A DNA stretch of 64,000 nt from Peribacillus glennii (GTDB lineage: Bacteria; Bacillota; Bacilli; Bacillales; DSM-1321): the NCBI RefSeq assembly GCF_003429105.1, contig NZ_QVTD01000005.1, positions 248,001 to 312,000 of the forward strand. Reading direction: 5' to 3'. Positions 42,072-51,362 of the stretch are shown here, in pieces. The position numbers and the translations under genes are program-made. Positions within the stretch are counted from its first letter, which is position 1, and each line of letters opens with the position of its first letter. The notes under the pieces were generated by a model, which worked only from the letters and a program-made list of their open reading frames with translations, had not been told where the DNA came from and did no database searches.

Positions 42072-44192
42072 TTAAGCTCCTCCGCCAAACTGCTGCATCA
42101 GATAACTCATCTGTTCATTTGATTTCTGGATTGTTTTTTCCATTGCTGTGAATTGGCGCCAATAGCGATCCTCCGTCCTTGTTAATTTTTCCTCAAAACG
42201 GTCTATGGATTTGTTCATATTGTCAAGAAGCTTACCGATTGTGAATTGCTGATTTGTTGAAAATGAGTTACCAGCTTTAACTTTCAATTTATCCATAGTA
42301 GCTAAAACCGTATCATATAAACGGTGGACCAAACCTTTTTGGCTTTCAGTCGTTCCAGTTCCTGTAAAAAGCTTTTCGACGGATTCCGGGTCAGATTCGA
42401 TGGCTTGTCTTAGCTGAGCTTCATTCAACTCCAACTTCCCTCCCTCTAAATAATTAGAGGTGGTTTTGATTCCAATCTTAGCTAACTGGTTAAAAGGCGT
42501 TTGAACACTATCATTGATAACGGGTTGATAGAAATCGAGTCGCATCGCATTTATAGCAGTAGATATTATAGGGTCTCTTTTAAGCAAACCACTTTTTGCT
42601 TTTTCTTCCCATGATTCCTGTTGTTTGTCACTCAATTGTTCCCGCTGTTGGTCTGTAAGCGGTAAATAACTGCCATAACGTTCCTCTGATATTTTTTTGC
42701 GCATCGTTTCAATCATTTCATTATATTTATTAACAAAGTTTTTAATGTTTTCAACGACTTTTTCGGCATTATTACTGATTGAAGTACTGACAGAATCAGT
42801 GAATTCTTTTTTTAAAGTAAAAGTGACCCCATTCATTTGAAAAGTATTGGAAGTTCTCTCTGTTGTTAGCCCATTAATTTCCAATATTGCGTTTTTACCA
42901 TCTACTTTGATCGTATGATTTCTAAAGCGTAGAACATCGTTGATTAAACTTCCATATGTATTCAACTCCGCCCCAGCATCATTATAGTCGCCAGTTTCCG
43001 ATCTAGTTAATGTCATCTGACCTGTAAAAGTGTCATAAAACATAGTTGCCCCAACACTCGCAGAGTTAACTTTTGACATCACATTATTTAATGACTCACT
43101 ACCAGATACTAGAAATTGGTCATACCGAGTTCCATTTGATGTATGGCTGCTCATTGTAAAATTGGTAAACTTATGTGAATATGTTGCTTCTAACTTGTAA
43201 GATATGTTGGGAGTGTTATCATCTGGCTTAGGTAATTTATTCTCTAGAAAAGTTATTTTACCAGTAGTCATGTCAATAGAACCTACCGTGACACCTGATT
43301 GTTTGATGTCCGTTCCTTCGACAGTATACGCAGTTTCCTCTTTTTGTTCTGTTGTTGTATTTCCACTTGTAACCTTTGTCGTTGTAACTAGCTTAAAGGA
43401 TGAAATACTATTAATTGCTCCCTGCGATAGTTGCCAGGAGCTAGTATTTTTAGACAAAGATAAGGATTCAGTCATATCATTTGCAATGTAGTCGACCTTA
43501 ATCGTACTGCCTTGTGCAATTTCTTTTCCAAATTGGAGTTTACCAGCATCTGTAATAAGGACCTCATCCTGCTTCAATGCCCTTTGAACGCCGTTCGCAT
43601 CAGTTATTTCAGATGCAACAACTGCCTTAAATCCTATTCCGTTTACTTTCACACTCCAGTTGGTTCTTTCATCAGCTATCATATTAGCCTGACTAACACC
43701 TACATCTATAGTTTTGTCAGTTCCAGTAGTTTCCGTTAGGTTATAGGATATGGATTTTAATGCACCACTTCGCCAAATGTTGGTCGCTGGGTTAGTAAAG
43801 TTCGTATTCTGCGCATATAAACTCTGGCTCGGATCAAAACTAGTGTTATAGATTTTTCCTTCATTCACCCGAGTTTCCGCACTAGCCAACTGGGTGACAT
43901 TTGAAATCGTGAAAGATGATAGGTTTGCTGCACTGGTGGCAGAAACGGAGACCTTTGTATCATTTGTTGAAGCCGCCTGGCGCACCCGGTAATTGGAACT
44001 CAGTTTCATCTGCGTCAACTGACTTCTGAAATCTAAAAGCAAGGTATTAATAGAGCGAAAATCATCTCGCTGCCACTCAAGAATCTGTTTATTCTGCTTC
44101 AATTTATCAAGAGGTATTCGTTCCGCCTTCATTAAATCCCCAACGAGCTGATCAATATCCATCCCGCTAGCCAATCCGCCAATTCGTACCAT
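42072..44192 (-). CDS. fliD: FliD, flagellar filament cap
   Basis: FliD caps the filament tip and folds incoming flagellin. At 706 aa it is longer than the B. subtilis protein (498 aa), with a variable middle region. The N-terminus MVRIGGLASGMDIDQLVGDL and RIPLDKLKQNKQILEWQRDDFRSINTLLLDF are the FliD_N signature; the C-terminal part has ILEWQ-like coiled coils and ends in EQMSYLMQQFGGGA. The extra central region (about 130-420) would form outward domains. The start follows AGGTGA. The operon order flaG-fliD-fliS-fliT is conserved. Confidence 0.95.
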   Translation of the reverse strand: MVRIGGLASGMDIDQLVGDLMKAERIPLDKLKQNKQILEWQRDDFRSINTLLLDFRSQLTQMKLSSNYRVRQAASTNDTKVSVSATSAANLSSFTISNVTQLASAETRVNEGKIYNTSFDPSQSLYAQNTNFTNPATNIWRSGALKSISYNLTETTGTDKTIDVGVSQANMIADERTNWSVKVNGIGFKAVVASEITDANGVQRALKQDEVLITDAGKLQFGKEIAQGSTIKVDYIANDMTESLSLSKNTSSWQLSQGAINSISSFKLVTTTKVTSGNTTTEQKEETAYTVEGTDIKQSGVTVGSIDMTTGKITFLENKLPKPDDNTPNISYKLEATYSHKFTNFTMSSHTSNGTRYDQFLVSGSESLNNVMSKVNSASVGATMFYDTFTGQMTLTRSETGDYNDAGAELNTYGSLINDVLRFRNHTIKVDGKNAILEINGLTTERTSNTFQMNGVTFTLKKEFTDSVSTSISNNAEKVVENIKNFVNKYNEMIETMRKKISEERYGSYLPLTDQQREQLSDKQQESWEEKAKSGLLKRDPIISTAINAMRLDFYQPVINDSVQTPFNQLAKIGIKTTSNYLEGGKLELNEAQLRQAIESDPESVEKLFTGTGTTESQKGLVHRLYDTVLATMDKLKVKAGNSFSTNQQFTIGKLLDNMNKSIDRFEEKLTRTEDRYWRQFTAMEKTIQKSNEQMSYLMQQFGGGA

Positions 44193-44208
44193 TGTTTAAA
44201 TCACCTGC

Positions 44209-44571
44209 TTAAATCTTTTTATCTACCAGCAACCCCACAAAATCAGTCATGGCCGCATAAATGTCCAGCATCTTTTTAGATGGAATTTCCTTGATAACTT
44301 CATGGGTTGTGTCATCCACAATCGTCACATAATACTCATTTAACTTATCGTGAAGCTCAAATTTCAAAGAAGTATTTGAAGGTTGGAGAAACTCATTCAT
44401 TCCCTCAACTATTTTATCAAGTTTCTTCTTTTTATTTTCCGAGCTATTTGTAAAAGCCTTTTCTTCATGATTCGAATTATTTTTGCTATTGTTCGTTTGC
44501 GTCTCCACATTATCTAAAGCTGTAGTTCGTGTTGAATAGGAACCGCCTTGTGCTGAAACCCTTTCAATCAT
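44209..44571 (-). CDS. flaG: FlaG family protein
   Basis: This 120-aa protein has a variable polar N-terminal half rich in Asn and Lys and the FlaG C-terminal domain (LKFELHDKLNEYYVTIVDDTTHEVIKEIPSKKMLDIYAAM). It corresponds to YvyC of B. subtilis. FlaG influences filament length in other bacteria. It is first in the flaG-fliD-fliS-fliT run. The start follows AGGAGGAACC. A SigD-like -10 lies 36 bp upstream. Confidence 0.92.
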   Translation of the reverse strand: MIERVSAQGGSYSTRTTALDNVETQTNNSKNNSNHEEKAFTNSSENKKKKLDKIVEGMNEFLQPSNTSLKFELHDKLNEYYVTIVDDTTHEVIKEIPSKKMLDIYAAMTDFVGLLVDKKI

Positions 44572-44606
44572 TTAGGTTCCTCCTATTCTTTGTGATATCA
44601 GTAGTT

Positions 44607-44630
44607 ATATCGACAGCTTTATTAAAATTT
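44607..44630 (-). promoter_or_regulatory. Candidate SigD promoter of flaG-fliDST
   Basis: GTCGATAT (minus strand, 44614-44607) is one base off the SigD -10 GCCGATAT. The -35 is poor (GAAA instead of TAAA at about 14 bp). Its position 36 bp before the flaG start fits. Confidence 0.45.
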
Positions 44631-44941
44631 CCAGTGTGTAAAGAAAATATCATGAAGCTTAAATCTGATTGCAAATAGATTATAAAATAGTTATATGAGG
44701 GAGAAATGTTATGGTGACAGATAAGAGAACTCATATTGGAGACAAATTGCTTGAAAATAAGTAGAGGTGATGAAAACTTCACATAATAACGATAAGTTTA
44801 TATTTGGCCAGTATTAGAAATTATTCCAGGATATATTCTGTTTTTTGAGGGGCGCTTGCCGAGCGAATTCAAGCCTTTGCCCGAGGGACTTGCCGAAAAA
44901 AGGCGGTACGGTGATTATGTATAAGTCCCTCTCCAATAAAT

Positions 44942-45061
44942 AAATAGTTGAAGTACTCCTTGGGGTTGCTGATTTGCTTGAGCCAATATTGCTTGTACTG
45001 CCTGGGAAAGAATTGAATTCTTCGTATGTGCCATCATTTCTTTAGCCAGACCTGCGTCACG
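44942..45061 (-). pseudogene. Flagellin C-terminal remnant
   Basis: Forty codons ([20 protein letters not shown] and [20 protein letters not shown]) match the last D0 helix of both flagellins here, with several changes (A for T, V for A, F for L) and loss of the final Arg-stop. The upstream part of flagellin is gone. It lies between flaG and fliB on the flagellin strand and is evidence of a former third hag copy. Confidence 0.85.
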
Positions 45062-45130
45062 AAGTATTAATGGTTTGTAATAGTATCGACGTGAAATACA
45101 TTTAGTAGCGCTAATAGACATAAAAATGAT

Positions 45131-45160
45131 AAAAAGGACTTCCCTCCGAAGAGAGAAGCC
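45131..45160 (-). terminator. Terminator of fliB
   Basis: GGCTTCTCTC, a TTCG loop and GAGGGAAGTCC form a stem followed by TTTTT on the minus strand. Confidence 0.85.
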
Positions 45161-45193
45161 TAAGTATAATGAAAACTCTTGACCAATAGTTTA

Positions 45194-46432
45194 TTAGTTT
45201 TTAATTAAAACTGCCATGTAAGCCATGGTTGTTAAGTCATTCTCTCTTAATAGTGTGAAGATATTATTTAAGTATGCAGTATTGTGTTCCACAGTTTTAG
45301 CAAAAGATTGGATTAGTTTAATTATATAGTCCGTAGTCATCCCCTTATGGTAGCCGGACATACCAATTAAGTGAAGTTTGATCATCGCATAATGGACAAT
45401 AAGCATAACATAATCATCGTAAACAGTAGCTTGCCCTAATGGAAATAGGTTTTTAAATACATGGTTAACTAAATAATTTTCTAGGATATAATTATGTTCA
45501 TCCATAAATGGTTTGTAATAGCTAATGTAGGCGTGTTCGTATTTTCCAGCCACGTCTTTCATTGACGCATCATTCGTAAATCCAAGTCCTACAAGCATTT
45601 CGGTTAGACATTCCTTATAACGCTGATTGTTTATTCCTTGACTGTACCTGTGATCGACTAGCTCTTTGCACAATTTCATTTGAATATCTGCCAGCGCAGG
45701 AATCTCTTTTAAAGATGGTATTAAGCTGCCATCCTCTATCAGACGGGTAAAGGAGTCAATCACAGCTGGTATTTCTTCAGTCTTGTGTTGTTCTATATAT
45801 TGCTGGACTTTATTATAAAACATGCCTAAAATCATGAGGCGTTCATCCACGGAATATACTCGGTTTTGCAACAATTGAATGGTAAAGATTCTTAAATCCC
45901 AAAAATAAGAATGATAAGCTGTAGTTAGCGGTGAATGACGGGTATCCAACCTTTTTCCTATAAATGTCCGTGAGCCCATTGGCTCCGTTGTTTCAATAAA
46001 TTCAATACCGTCTTGATTAAGCAGCACTTGTCTAGCCGCTTCTGGGCACGACAATGTTATTGATTTTTCAACCACTCCATTAATTTCGTTTATGTGCCGC
46101 GGATAAATAGCACATGTATTTGAAAGAAACTCCTCACCTAAATTCAACTGGATCTTACATAACCTGTCTTCGCTTAAAAATGAACAACACCCCGACTGGT
46201 CCATTTTGATTTTGGCATAGGCCTCGGTGGATGAATTTGCTCGAGTTCTTGCCAACTTATTATGAAAAAGTGGCTTTAACTCTAGATCATGCGATTTTTT
46301 ATATTTCTTATATGTTTTTTGATCAATATTGACCTGCCAGCCTGCACAACATGAATCTTCACAAGCAGATCCGATACAACTGAATTGATTCATATATTGA
46401 GGGATTAATAAAGAGCGAGTTTTTTGAGACAT
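45194..46432 (-). CDS. fliB: FliB, flagellin lysine-N-methylase
   Basis: This 412-aa enzyme methylates lysines on flagellin surface domains using SAM. The N-terminal Cys cluster, FSCIGSACEDSCCAGW (Cys19, 24, 28, 29), and the later pairs Cys82-83, Cys92 and Cys107 (in DRLCKIQLNLGEEFLSNTCA) are the FliB signature, a metal or iron-sulfur site in characterised homologues. The C-terminal half is helical. It starts at ATG 46432 after AAAGGAG, 76 bp downstream of a SigD-type -10. It is next to the flagellin genes, as in Salmonella and clostridia; B. subtilis lacks it. Confidence 0.92.
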   Translation of the reverse strand: MSQKTRSLLIPQYMNQFSCIGSACEDSCCAGWQVNIDQKTYKKYKKSHDLELKPLFHNKLARTRANSSTEAYAKIKMDQSGCCSFLSEDRLCKIQLNLGEEFLSNTCAIYPRHINEINGVVEKSITLSCPEAARQVLLNQDGIEFIETTEPMGSRTFIGKRLDTRHSPLTTAYHSYFWDLRIFTIQLLQNRVYSVDERLMILGMFYNKVQQYIEQHKTEEIPAVIDSFTRLIEDGSLIPSLKEIPALADIQMKLCKELVDHRYSQGINNQRYKECLTEMLVGLGFTNDASMKDVAGKYEHAYISYYKPFMDEHNYILENYLVNHVFKNLFPLGQATVYDDYVMLIVHYAMIKLHLIGMSGYHKGMTTDYIIKLIQSFAKTVEHNTAYLNNIFTLLRENDLTTMAYMAVLIKN

Positions 46433-46514
46433 AAGTACTCCTTTTGCAATAAGATTCGGAATAAAAGAATAAAAACAGTTTATAATCCTTAAATTACTAT
46501 TTTTGTCGAAGTAT

Positions 46515-46540
46515 ATATCGGATTCTCAAAGAAAATGTTA
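46515..46540 (-). promoter_or_regulatory. SigD promoter of fliB
   Basis: On the minus strand TAAC (46540-46537), 14 bp, then TCCGATAT (46522-46515). The -10 differs from the GCCGATAT consensus by one base and matches the B. subtilis hag TCCGATAT. The start point would be about 75 bp before the fliB ATG. Confidence 0.7.
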
Positions 46541-46645
46541 ACTTAATCGGGGATTCATTTTTTGGTGAGGTTTAATAGGATAGGGGTCTAACGAATAAAG
46601 GATCTTATTCATAAGATAAAAAGTAAAAATTAGTAAATAACACAG

Positions 46646-46674
46646 AAAGACATGTCCGTAAACATGTCTTTTTC
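46646..46674. terminator. Hairpin after the protease flagellin gene
   Basis: AAAGACATGT and ACATGTCTTT form a 10-bp stem. It lies 6 bp after the flagellin stop; the minus-strand tail is TTTCTGTG, weaker than usual. Confidence 0.6.
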
Positions 46675-46679
46675 TATTA

Positions 46680-48524
46680 TTACCGTAAAAGCTGAAGTAC
46701 TCCTTGTGGCTGTTGATTTGCCTGTGCCAGCATTGCTTGTGCTGCCTGAGAAAGAATAGAGTTTTTCGTTTGAGTCATCATTTCTTTCGCCATATCCACA
46801 TCACGAACTCGGGATTCTGCAGCTGTCAGGTTTTCTGCTGAAGTACCCAAATTATTGATCGTATGCTCTAAACGGTTTTGATAGGCACCCAATTCCGAAC
46901 GGAAAGATGATACTTTTTTAATGGCATCATCGAAAATTTCAATTGCAGCAGTCGCGTTCTCGTGGGTAGTTACATCAAGAGCATATTCCACAACAGTATT
47001 TTCAGTTCCATTCGTTACACCCATTGAAGAATCCGCTGGATCAATAGCTGTGTACTTCGCTTTTGTGGTCGCATTTTCTGCCGTCGTTTCAACACCCGCT
47101 GCACCACTAATATTCAAAGCATCGGCCCTCATGTCTTTCAATTGAATGGTAAAGCTTTGGGCCGTATTTGCACCAATCTGCAGACTAACTGAAGATGACA
47201 CGCTAGATGGATCCGGAAATGTCGCATTAAAGTATTTAGATACTTGTCCAGCAGTAACACCTGTTGTGTTATCAAAGACATTTTCAGCATTAAGAGCTGA
47301 ACCACCATAGTCTGAACCACCCACTGCACCTGTGTCAGCTTCAGCCCCGTTTGTAAAACTGATATAACTGGAAATGCTGGATGCTGCATTAGTGGAGAAA
47401 TCCGAAACAAAATCAGAGAACGTTCCGCCTGTCGTGTTGGCAATTGCAGTTTTCAGAGCATCATTACCTGAATTAGATCCCACTAAACTTTTGATATTTG
47501 TCATTAAATCTTTAATGTCTGTGCTTCCGTTATTAGCTGTTATTTGATTATCTAAATACTTTACAATCATATATCCAGCCGCATAATCCTTGCTATCGCC
47601 ATTCCATTCGGCACCATTTAGAAGCGCAGTAGCCCGAGTTACCATGTCATTTACTTTTGCGGAGTCAAAACCGCCGTTACCGTCAGAGATATAATATTCC
47701 AACCGTTCGTCTCCACCATGAATAAACTCAGCGGATCCTTCCTTGAACCACTTAGCCATGTCGATTGTATCTTCCACGCCAAACTCCGAGTTCATAACAG
47801 CGTGAACCATTTCATGTGCAAGGACACGATCACTGTAATTCGCACCCCCGGAGCCATTGTCTCCACTAGCACCCGAGCTTGGAGTGAAATCACTAACATC
47901 AATTGTCAATGTTTGATCGGTTGTTCCTGTCGAACCGGTCACATAGGCCGCTGTTCCACCCGGTGCATCTGTTTTTAAAATAATGGATAGATTCTCACCA
48001 CTGCCTTTTAAACCATATTCAGCAAAGATTCGATCTTCCGCTTGGGTTAACCATCCTTTGTTCTTGATTCCGTCCAGGATGTCATTCACAGTAGTGGAAT
48101 CACTCACACCAGCATTTAATAGTTTCTTCGTATTAAATTCTGTAGTGTTACCAATTCTATTAACCTCAGAAGTTAATTGATTAATCTCTCGTTGAATTTC
48201 TTTACGGTCATCTGCTGTATTTGTATCATTGGCGGCTTGAGTCGCAAGCTCACGCATACGTTGTAAAATAGAGTGAGTTTCGTTTAACGCACCTTCAGCC
48301 GTTTGAACTAATGAAATCCCATCCTGTGAGTTACGCTGAGCCTGGTCCAAACCACGGATTTGTCCTCTCATTTTTTCTGAGATGGCCAGACCTGCGGCAT
48401 CATCGCCAGCACGGTTGATCCGAAGTCCAGAAGACAGTTTTTCCATGGATTTGGATTGGCCAGCAGATGCACTTGTCAGTTGGCGATAGGTATTCAACGC
48501 CGCAATATTATGATTGATTCTCAA
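46680..48524 (-). CDS. Flagellin with inserted zinc metalloprotease domain (flagellinolysin)
   Basis: This 614-aa flagellin keeps intact D0/D1 ends: N-terminal [20 protein letters not shown] to about 140 and C-terminal about 525-614. In the hypervariable middle (about 145-440) lies a gluzincin-type protease. HEMVH is at residues 237-241 and the third ligand region WFKEGSAEF at about 259-267, as in flagellinolysins first shown in Clostridium haemolyticum to make enzymatically active filaments. Residues about 440-520 resemble the flagellin outer domain. The start is TTG 48524 with GAGGGG nine bases upstream, in contrast to the ATG of hag. It follows hag by 82 bp behind a strong terminator and has no room for its own promoter, so it should be made at low level. 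Confidence 0.93.
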   Translation of the reverse strand: MRINHNIAALNTYRQLTSASAGQSKSMEKLSSGLRINRAGDDAAGLAISEKMRGQIRGLDQAQRNSQDGISLVQTAEGALNETHSILQRMRELATQAANDTNTADDRKEIQREINQLTSEVNRIGNTTEFNTKKLLNAGVSDSTTVNDILDGIKNKGWLTQAEDRIFAEYGLKGSGENLSIILKTDAPGGTAAYVTGSTGTTDQTLTIDVSDFTPSSGASGDNGSGGANYSDRVLAHEMVHAVMNSEFGVEDTIDMAKWFKEGSAEFIHGGDERLEYYISDGNGGFDSAKVNDMVTRATALLNGAEWNGDSKDYAAGYMIVKYLDNQITANNGSTDIKDLMTNIKSLVGSNSGNDALKTAIANTTGGTFSDFVSDFSTNAASSISSYISFTNGAEADTGAVGGSDYGGSALNAENVFDNTTGVTAGQVSKYFNATFPDPSSVSSSVSLQIGANTAQSFTIQLKDMRADALNISGAAGVETTAENATTKAKYTAIDPADSSMGVTNGTENTVVEYALDVTTHENATAAIEIFDDAIKKVSSFRSELGAYQNRLEHTINNLGTSAENLTAAESRVRDVDMAKEMMTQTKNSILSQAAQAMLAQANQQPQGVLQLLR

Positions 48525-48560
48525 TGTTATTTTCCCCTCTCACAAACCATTTTTATAAAT

Positions 48561-48592
48561 AAAAAAAGATACCGGGGGAAATCCCCGGTATC
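48561..48592 (-). terminator. Terminator between the two flagellin genes
   Basis: GATACCGGGG, ATTT, CCCCCGGTATC then TTTTTTT on the minus strand, 14 bp after the hag stop. This strong stem should limit transcription of the protease flagellin. Confidence 0.92.
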
Positions 48593-48606
48593 CCCGTCCT
48601 CATTGA

Positions 48607-50532
48607 TTAACGAAGTAACTGAAGTACTCCTTGAGGCTGTTGGTTTGCTTGAGCAAGCATCGCTTGAGCAGCTTGAGAAAGAATTGAGTTCTTTGTTTGA
48701 GTCATCATTTCTTTTGCCATGTCAACGTCACGTACACGAGACTCAGCAGCTGTTAAGTTTTCAGCAGATGTTCCTAAGTTGTTAATTGTATGGTCTAAAC
48801 GGTTTTGGTAAGCACCCAGTTTAGAACGCTCTGCAGAAACTGCATTAATTGCATCATCAAGAATTGTGATTGCCGCTGTTGCATTTGCATGTGTTGAAAC
48901 ATCAAGAGCTTTTTCAGCACCTACATTAGACGTACCATCCGTAACATCAGTAGCGGTTGTATAAGTAGCTGTTACAGCTGAATTAGATTTAGATTGCACT
49001 GTTGATTCACTAGATGCACCACTTACCCCTAGAGCTTGTGAACGCATATCTGCGATTCCAACCTCAAAGCTTTGGCCAGTGTTAGCACCGATTTGGAAGC
49101 TAGCTTTGAAACCATTTCCTGCAGCCTGTGTAGTTGATATTGTAGGTGTAGTTGCGCTTTCTTGTCCAGCTTGCTGAGTTAAAACAACATTCGCACCTGT
49201 ACCAGATGCTGCATACTTAGCATTCAAAGTAGCATTTTTAGTGATGGCATCTTTTAATTGAGTCGCTTGATCAGACGCAGAAGTTCCAGCTAACACTTTT
49301 GTTCCGTCAGCAAGTCCTGCATCGTTCGCATCATCTGTGACAGTGATTGTAGTATTATCGATTTTGAAAGAGTCGCCTGCTTTTAATGCGCTAACGTCAA
49401 AGCTGGATACTCCTGATGTTGCTGCTGCAGTAACATTCACCGTTGGTACCGAAGGTGCTGGAGCTGCTGTTCTTTGAGTAAGAGTAATCTTGCCAGCTGC
49501 ATCAGCTGTTGCACTGAATGTATTAGTAGCATCACCATTAATTGCAGCCGCTAAAGCTGTTGCAGTTGCTTTCTCGTCAGCACCGATTTGAAATTCTCCA
49601 GCACCTGGTGTTCCCGTAGCTCCTGTATATGTTTTACCGCCTACCGTTACGGACTCACCATTAGCAAGGTTCTTTGTAACATCAAATTCAAATTGAGCTT
49701 TTGTATCGGCTCCTCTAACTTCTGCAGTCAAACTCTGAGTCCAGCTATCACCTGTTACAGCATCTGATATACCAGATACATCAACCGTCATACCTTTATG
49801 AGTAAATGTTCCAGCAGATAAAACAACATCTGATGAGCCACCATCAATAGACCAACCAGTAGATGTCTTTTGAAGTGTTAATATTTCATCACTAGTACCA
49901 GTAAATGTACCACTAATTTGCGCTTCTGCAGTTGCAGTATTTAATGCATTTTTAGTCATACTAGTAGGTGAAGAAATGTTTGTTGCAGGTGTAGTCACCG
50001 CTCCTGGAGCATAAGTAGTTTTCTCTGTTACTACGCCCACTGTTCCTACCGCTGTTCCTCCGGCAGCTACACCAGTAGTAGTAGCTGTTACACTAACAGC
50101 CGATGTTGTTTGTTTACCACCGTTAAGCAACTTTTGTGTATTAAACTCAGTAGTATTACCAATACGGTTAATTTCAGAAGTTAACTGGTTGATCTCATTT
50201 TGAATTTCTTTACGATCGTCACCAGTGTTAGTATCGTTCGATGATTGAGTTGCTAGCTCACGCATACGTTGAAGGATTGCATGAGTTTCGTTTAATGCAC
50301 CTTCAGCTGTTTGGATTAGAGAGATACCATCTTGAGAGTTGCGTTGCGCTTGATCCAGACCACGGATCTGTCCACGCATTTTTTCAGAGATTGCAAGACC
50401 TGCAGCGTCATCACCAGCACGGTTGATACGAAGACCTGAAGATAATTTCTCCATTGATTTAGATTGAGCACCTGAAGCACTTGTTAACTGACGATATGTG
50501 TTAAGCGCTGCGATATTGTGATTAATACGCAT
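48607..50532 (-). CDS. hag: Major flagellin Hag
   Basis: This 641-aa flagellin forms the filament. N-terminal [20 protein letters not shown] to about 140 and C-terminal about 545-641 (ending [14 protein letters not shown]) are near-identical to the second flagellin. The large Ala/Thr/Ser-rich central region (about 145-540) is much longer than in B. subtilis Hag (304 aa) and should form surface D2/D3 domains, possible targets of FliB. The start is ATG 50532 after AAGGAGG. The 100-nt leader has a SigD promoter and a GGA-loop hairpin, the hallmark of CsrA control. The reading frame extends 16 codons upstream inside that leader and is not used. Confidence 0.96.
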   Translation of the reverse strand: MRINHNIAALNTYRQLTSASGAQSKSMEKLSSGLRINRAGDDAAGLAISEKMRGQIRGLDQAQRNSQDGISLIQTAEGALNETHAILQRMRELATQSSNDTNTGDDRKEIQNEINQLTSEINRIGNTTEFNTQKLLNGGKQTTSAVSVTATTTGVAAGGTAVGTVGVVTEKTTYAPGAVTTPATNISSPTSMTKNALNTATAEAQISGTFTGTSDEILTLQKTSTGWSIDGGSSDVVLSAGTFTHKGMTVDVSGISDAVTGDSWTQSLTAEVRGADTKAQFEFDVTKNLANGESVTVGGKTYTGATGTPGAGEFQIGADEKATATALAAAINGDATNTFSATADAAGKITLTQRTAAPAPSVPTVNVTAAATSGVSSFDVSALKAGDSFKIDNTTITVTDDANDAGLADGTKVLAGTSASDQATQLKDAITKNATLNAKYAASGTGANVVLTQQAGQESATTPTISTTQAAGNGFKASFQIGANTGQSFEVGIADMRSQALGVSGASSESTVQSKSNSAVTATYTTATDVTDGTSNVGAEKALDVSTHANATAAITILDDAINAVSAERSKLGAYQNRLDHTINNLGTSAENLTAAESRVRDVDMAKEMMTQTKNSILSQAAQAMLAQANQQPQGVLQLLR

Positions 50533-50554
50533 TGATTTTCCTCCTTGAATATCG

Positions 50555-50574
50555 GGTTCACATCCTTGTGAACC
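50555..50574 (-). promoter_or_regulatory. CsrA-binding hairpin in the hag leader
   Basis: GGTTCACA, loop AGGA, TGTGAACC: a perfect 8-bp stem presenting GGA in a 4-nt loop, 22 bases before the hag ATG. A second GGA in AAGGAGG at the ribosome site would be the other CsrA contact, as in B. subtilis hag. Confidence 0.85.
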
Positions 50575-50631
50575 AACCATTTATTTGAGAGTTGGCAAGG
50601 TCGGCCGCCCCTGCTTTCTCTTACAATATTA

Positions 50632-50657
50632 TTATCGTCAGTTGAGATTTTCTTTTA
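50632..50657 (-). promoter_or_regulatory. SigD promoter of hag
   Basis: On the minus strand TAAA (50657-50654), 14 bp, then GACGATAA (50639-50632). This is close to the SigD consensus TAAA-N14/15-GCCGATAT. It gives a leader of about 95 nt. Confidence 0.85.
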
Positions 50658-50671
50658 ATAGATTTTCGTAA

Positions 50672-50899
50672 TTATTTTTTCTTGTTCTTATTTATAAATT
50701 CCTGCAAGGCGGATATTTCTATTGCGGCTTGTTGATTCTCTCTTAATACTTCTTCAAAAAGTTCTTTTCTAACGATTTCTATTTCCTTCGGGGCTTTAAT
50801 GCCGATTTTCACCTGGTCATTTTTCGAAGAGATGATTGTTATTTCGATATCGTTGCCGATTTTGATTGTTTCTCCGTTTTTTCTTGTAAGGACGAGCAT
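50672..50899 (-). CDS. csrA: CsrA, translational regulator
   Basis: This 75-aa RNA-binding dimer has the CsrA core [40 protein letters not shown] and a Lys-rich tail. In Bacillus it represses hag translation until FliW, released from Hag, binds it. fliW lies 5 bp upstream on the same strand, and hag is the next gene downstream with its own promoter. The start follows AAAGGGGTGA. Confidence 0.97.
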   Translation of the reverse strand: MLVLTRKNGETIKIGNDIEITIISSKNDQVKIGIKAPKEIEIVRKELFEEVLRENQQAAIEISALQEFINKNKKK

Positions 50900-50904
50900 C
50901 TATT

Positions 50905-51351
50905 TCACCCCTTTGAAGCTTTTTTAGTTTGATGGAATATTTTATGCTTCGTTGTATATGGAGTCTGATTTAGGATGACTTGTTTCCCAATATTACTCGA
51001 TTTATTTATAATAATGGGAGCTTGGAGATTAGCGGTTGTTTTATCAAAAGGCTCTTGTACTGTCAGTATTGAATAAACCTGCACCTGATCTGGCGAATCG
51101 AGCTTCAATTGTTCGATTGTCGCTTCATCAATTGTGAAATCATAATCTGTAAAAAAAGAAAATGGGTTGGCGATGACGAATGCAAGCTGTGCGTTCTGGA
51201 TGGATTGAAGGGTCATTAAAGTGTCATCGTCTGCTAATGGGATTATCGCAAACTTTTTTTGATCTAAGAAGCCCGGCAGTCCTCGGTCAAAGGAAATGAT
51301 TTGAGTTTCCTCGATTTCAATCTCACCGTGATATATACTTTGTATTTTCAT
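50905..51351 (-). CDS. fliW: FliW, CsrA antagonist
   Basis: This 148-aa protein opens MKIQSIYHGEIEIEETQIIS and contains FDRGLPGFLDQKKFAIIPL, the FliW family signature. It binds either Hag or CsrA and so couples flagellin secretion to translation. It is coupled to csrA and preceded by yviE, as in B. subtilis. The start follows GGGTGA. Confidence 0.95.
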   Translation of the reverse strand: MKIQSIYHGEIEIEETQIISFDRGLPGFLDQKKFAIIPLADDDTLMTLQSIQNAQLAFVIANPFSFFTDYDFTIDEATIEQLKLDSPDQVQVYSILTVQEPFDKTTANLQAPIIINKSSNIGKQVILNQTPYTTKHKIFHQTKKASKG

Positions 51352-51362
51352 TGTCTCACCCT

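Noticed and set aside
45062-45121. Start of a full 68-aa protein ending in the flagellin relic
   Set aside because: The first 20 residues do not resemble flagellin and no ribosome site is present; only the relic is meaningful.
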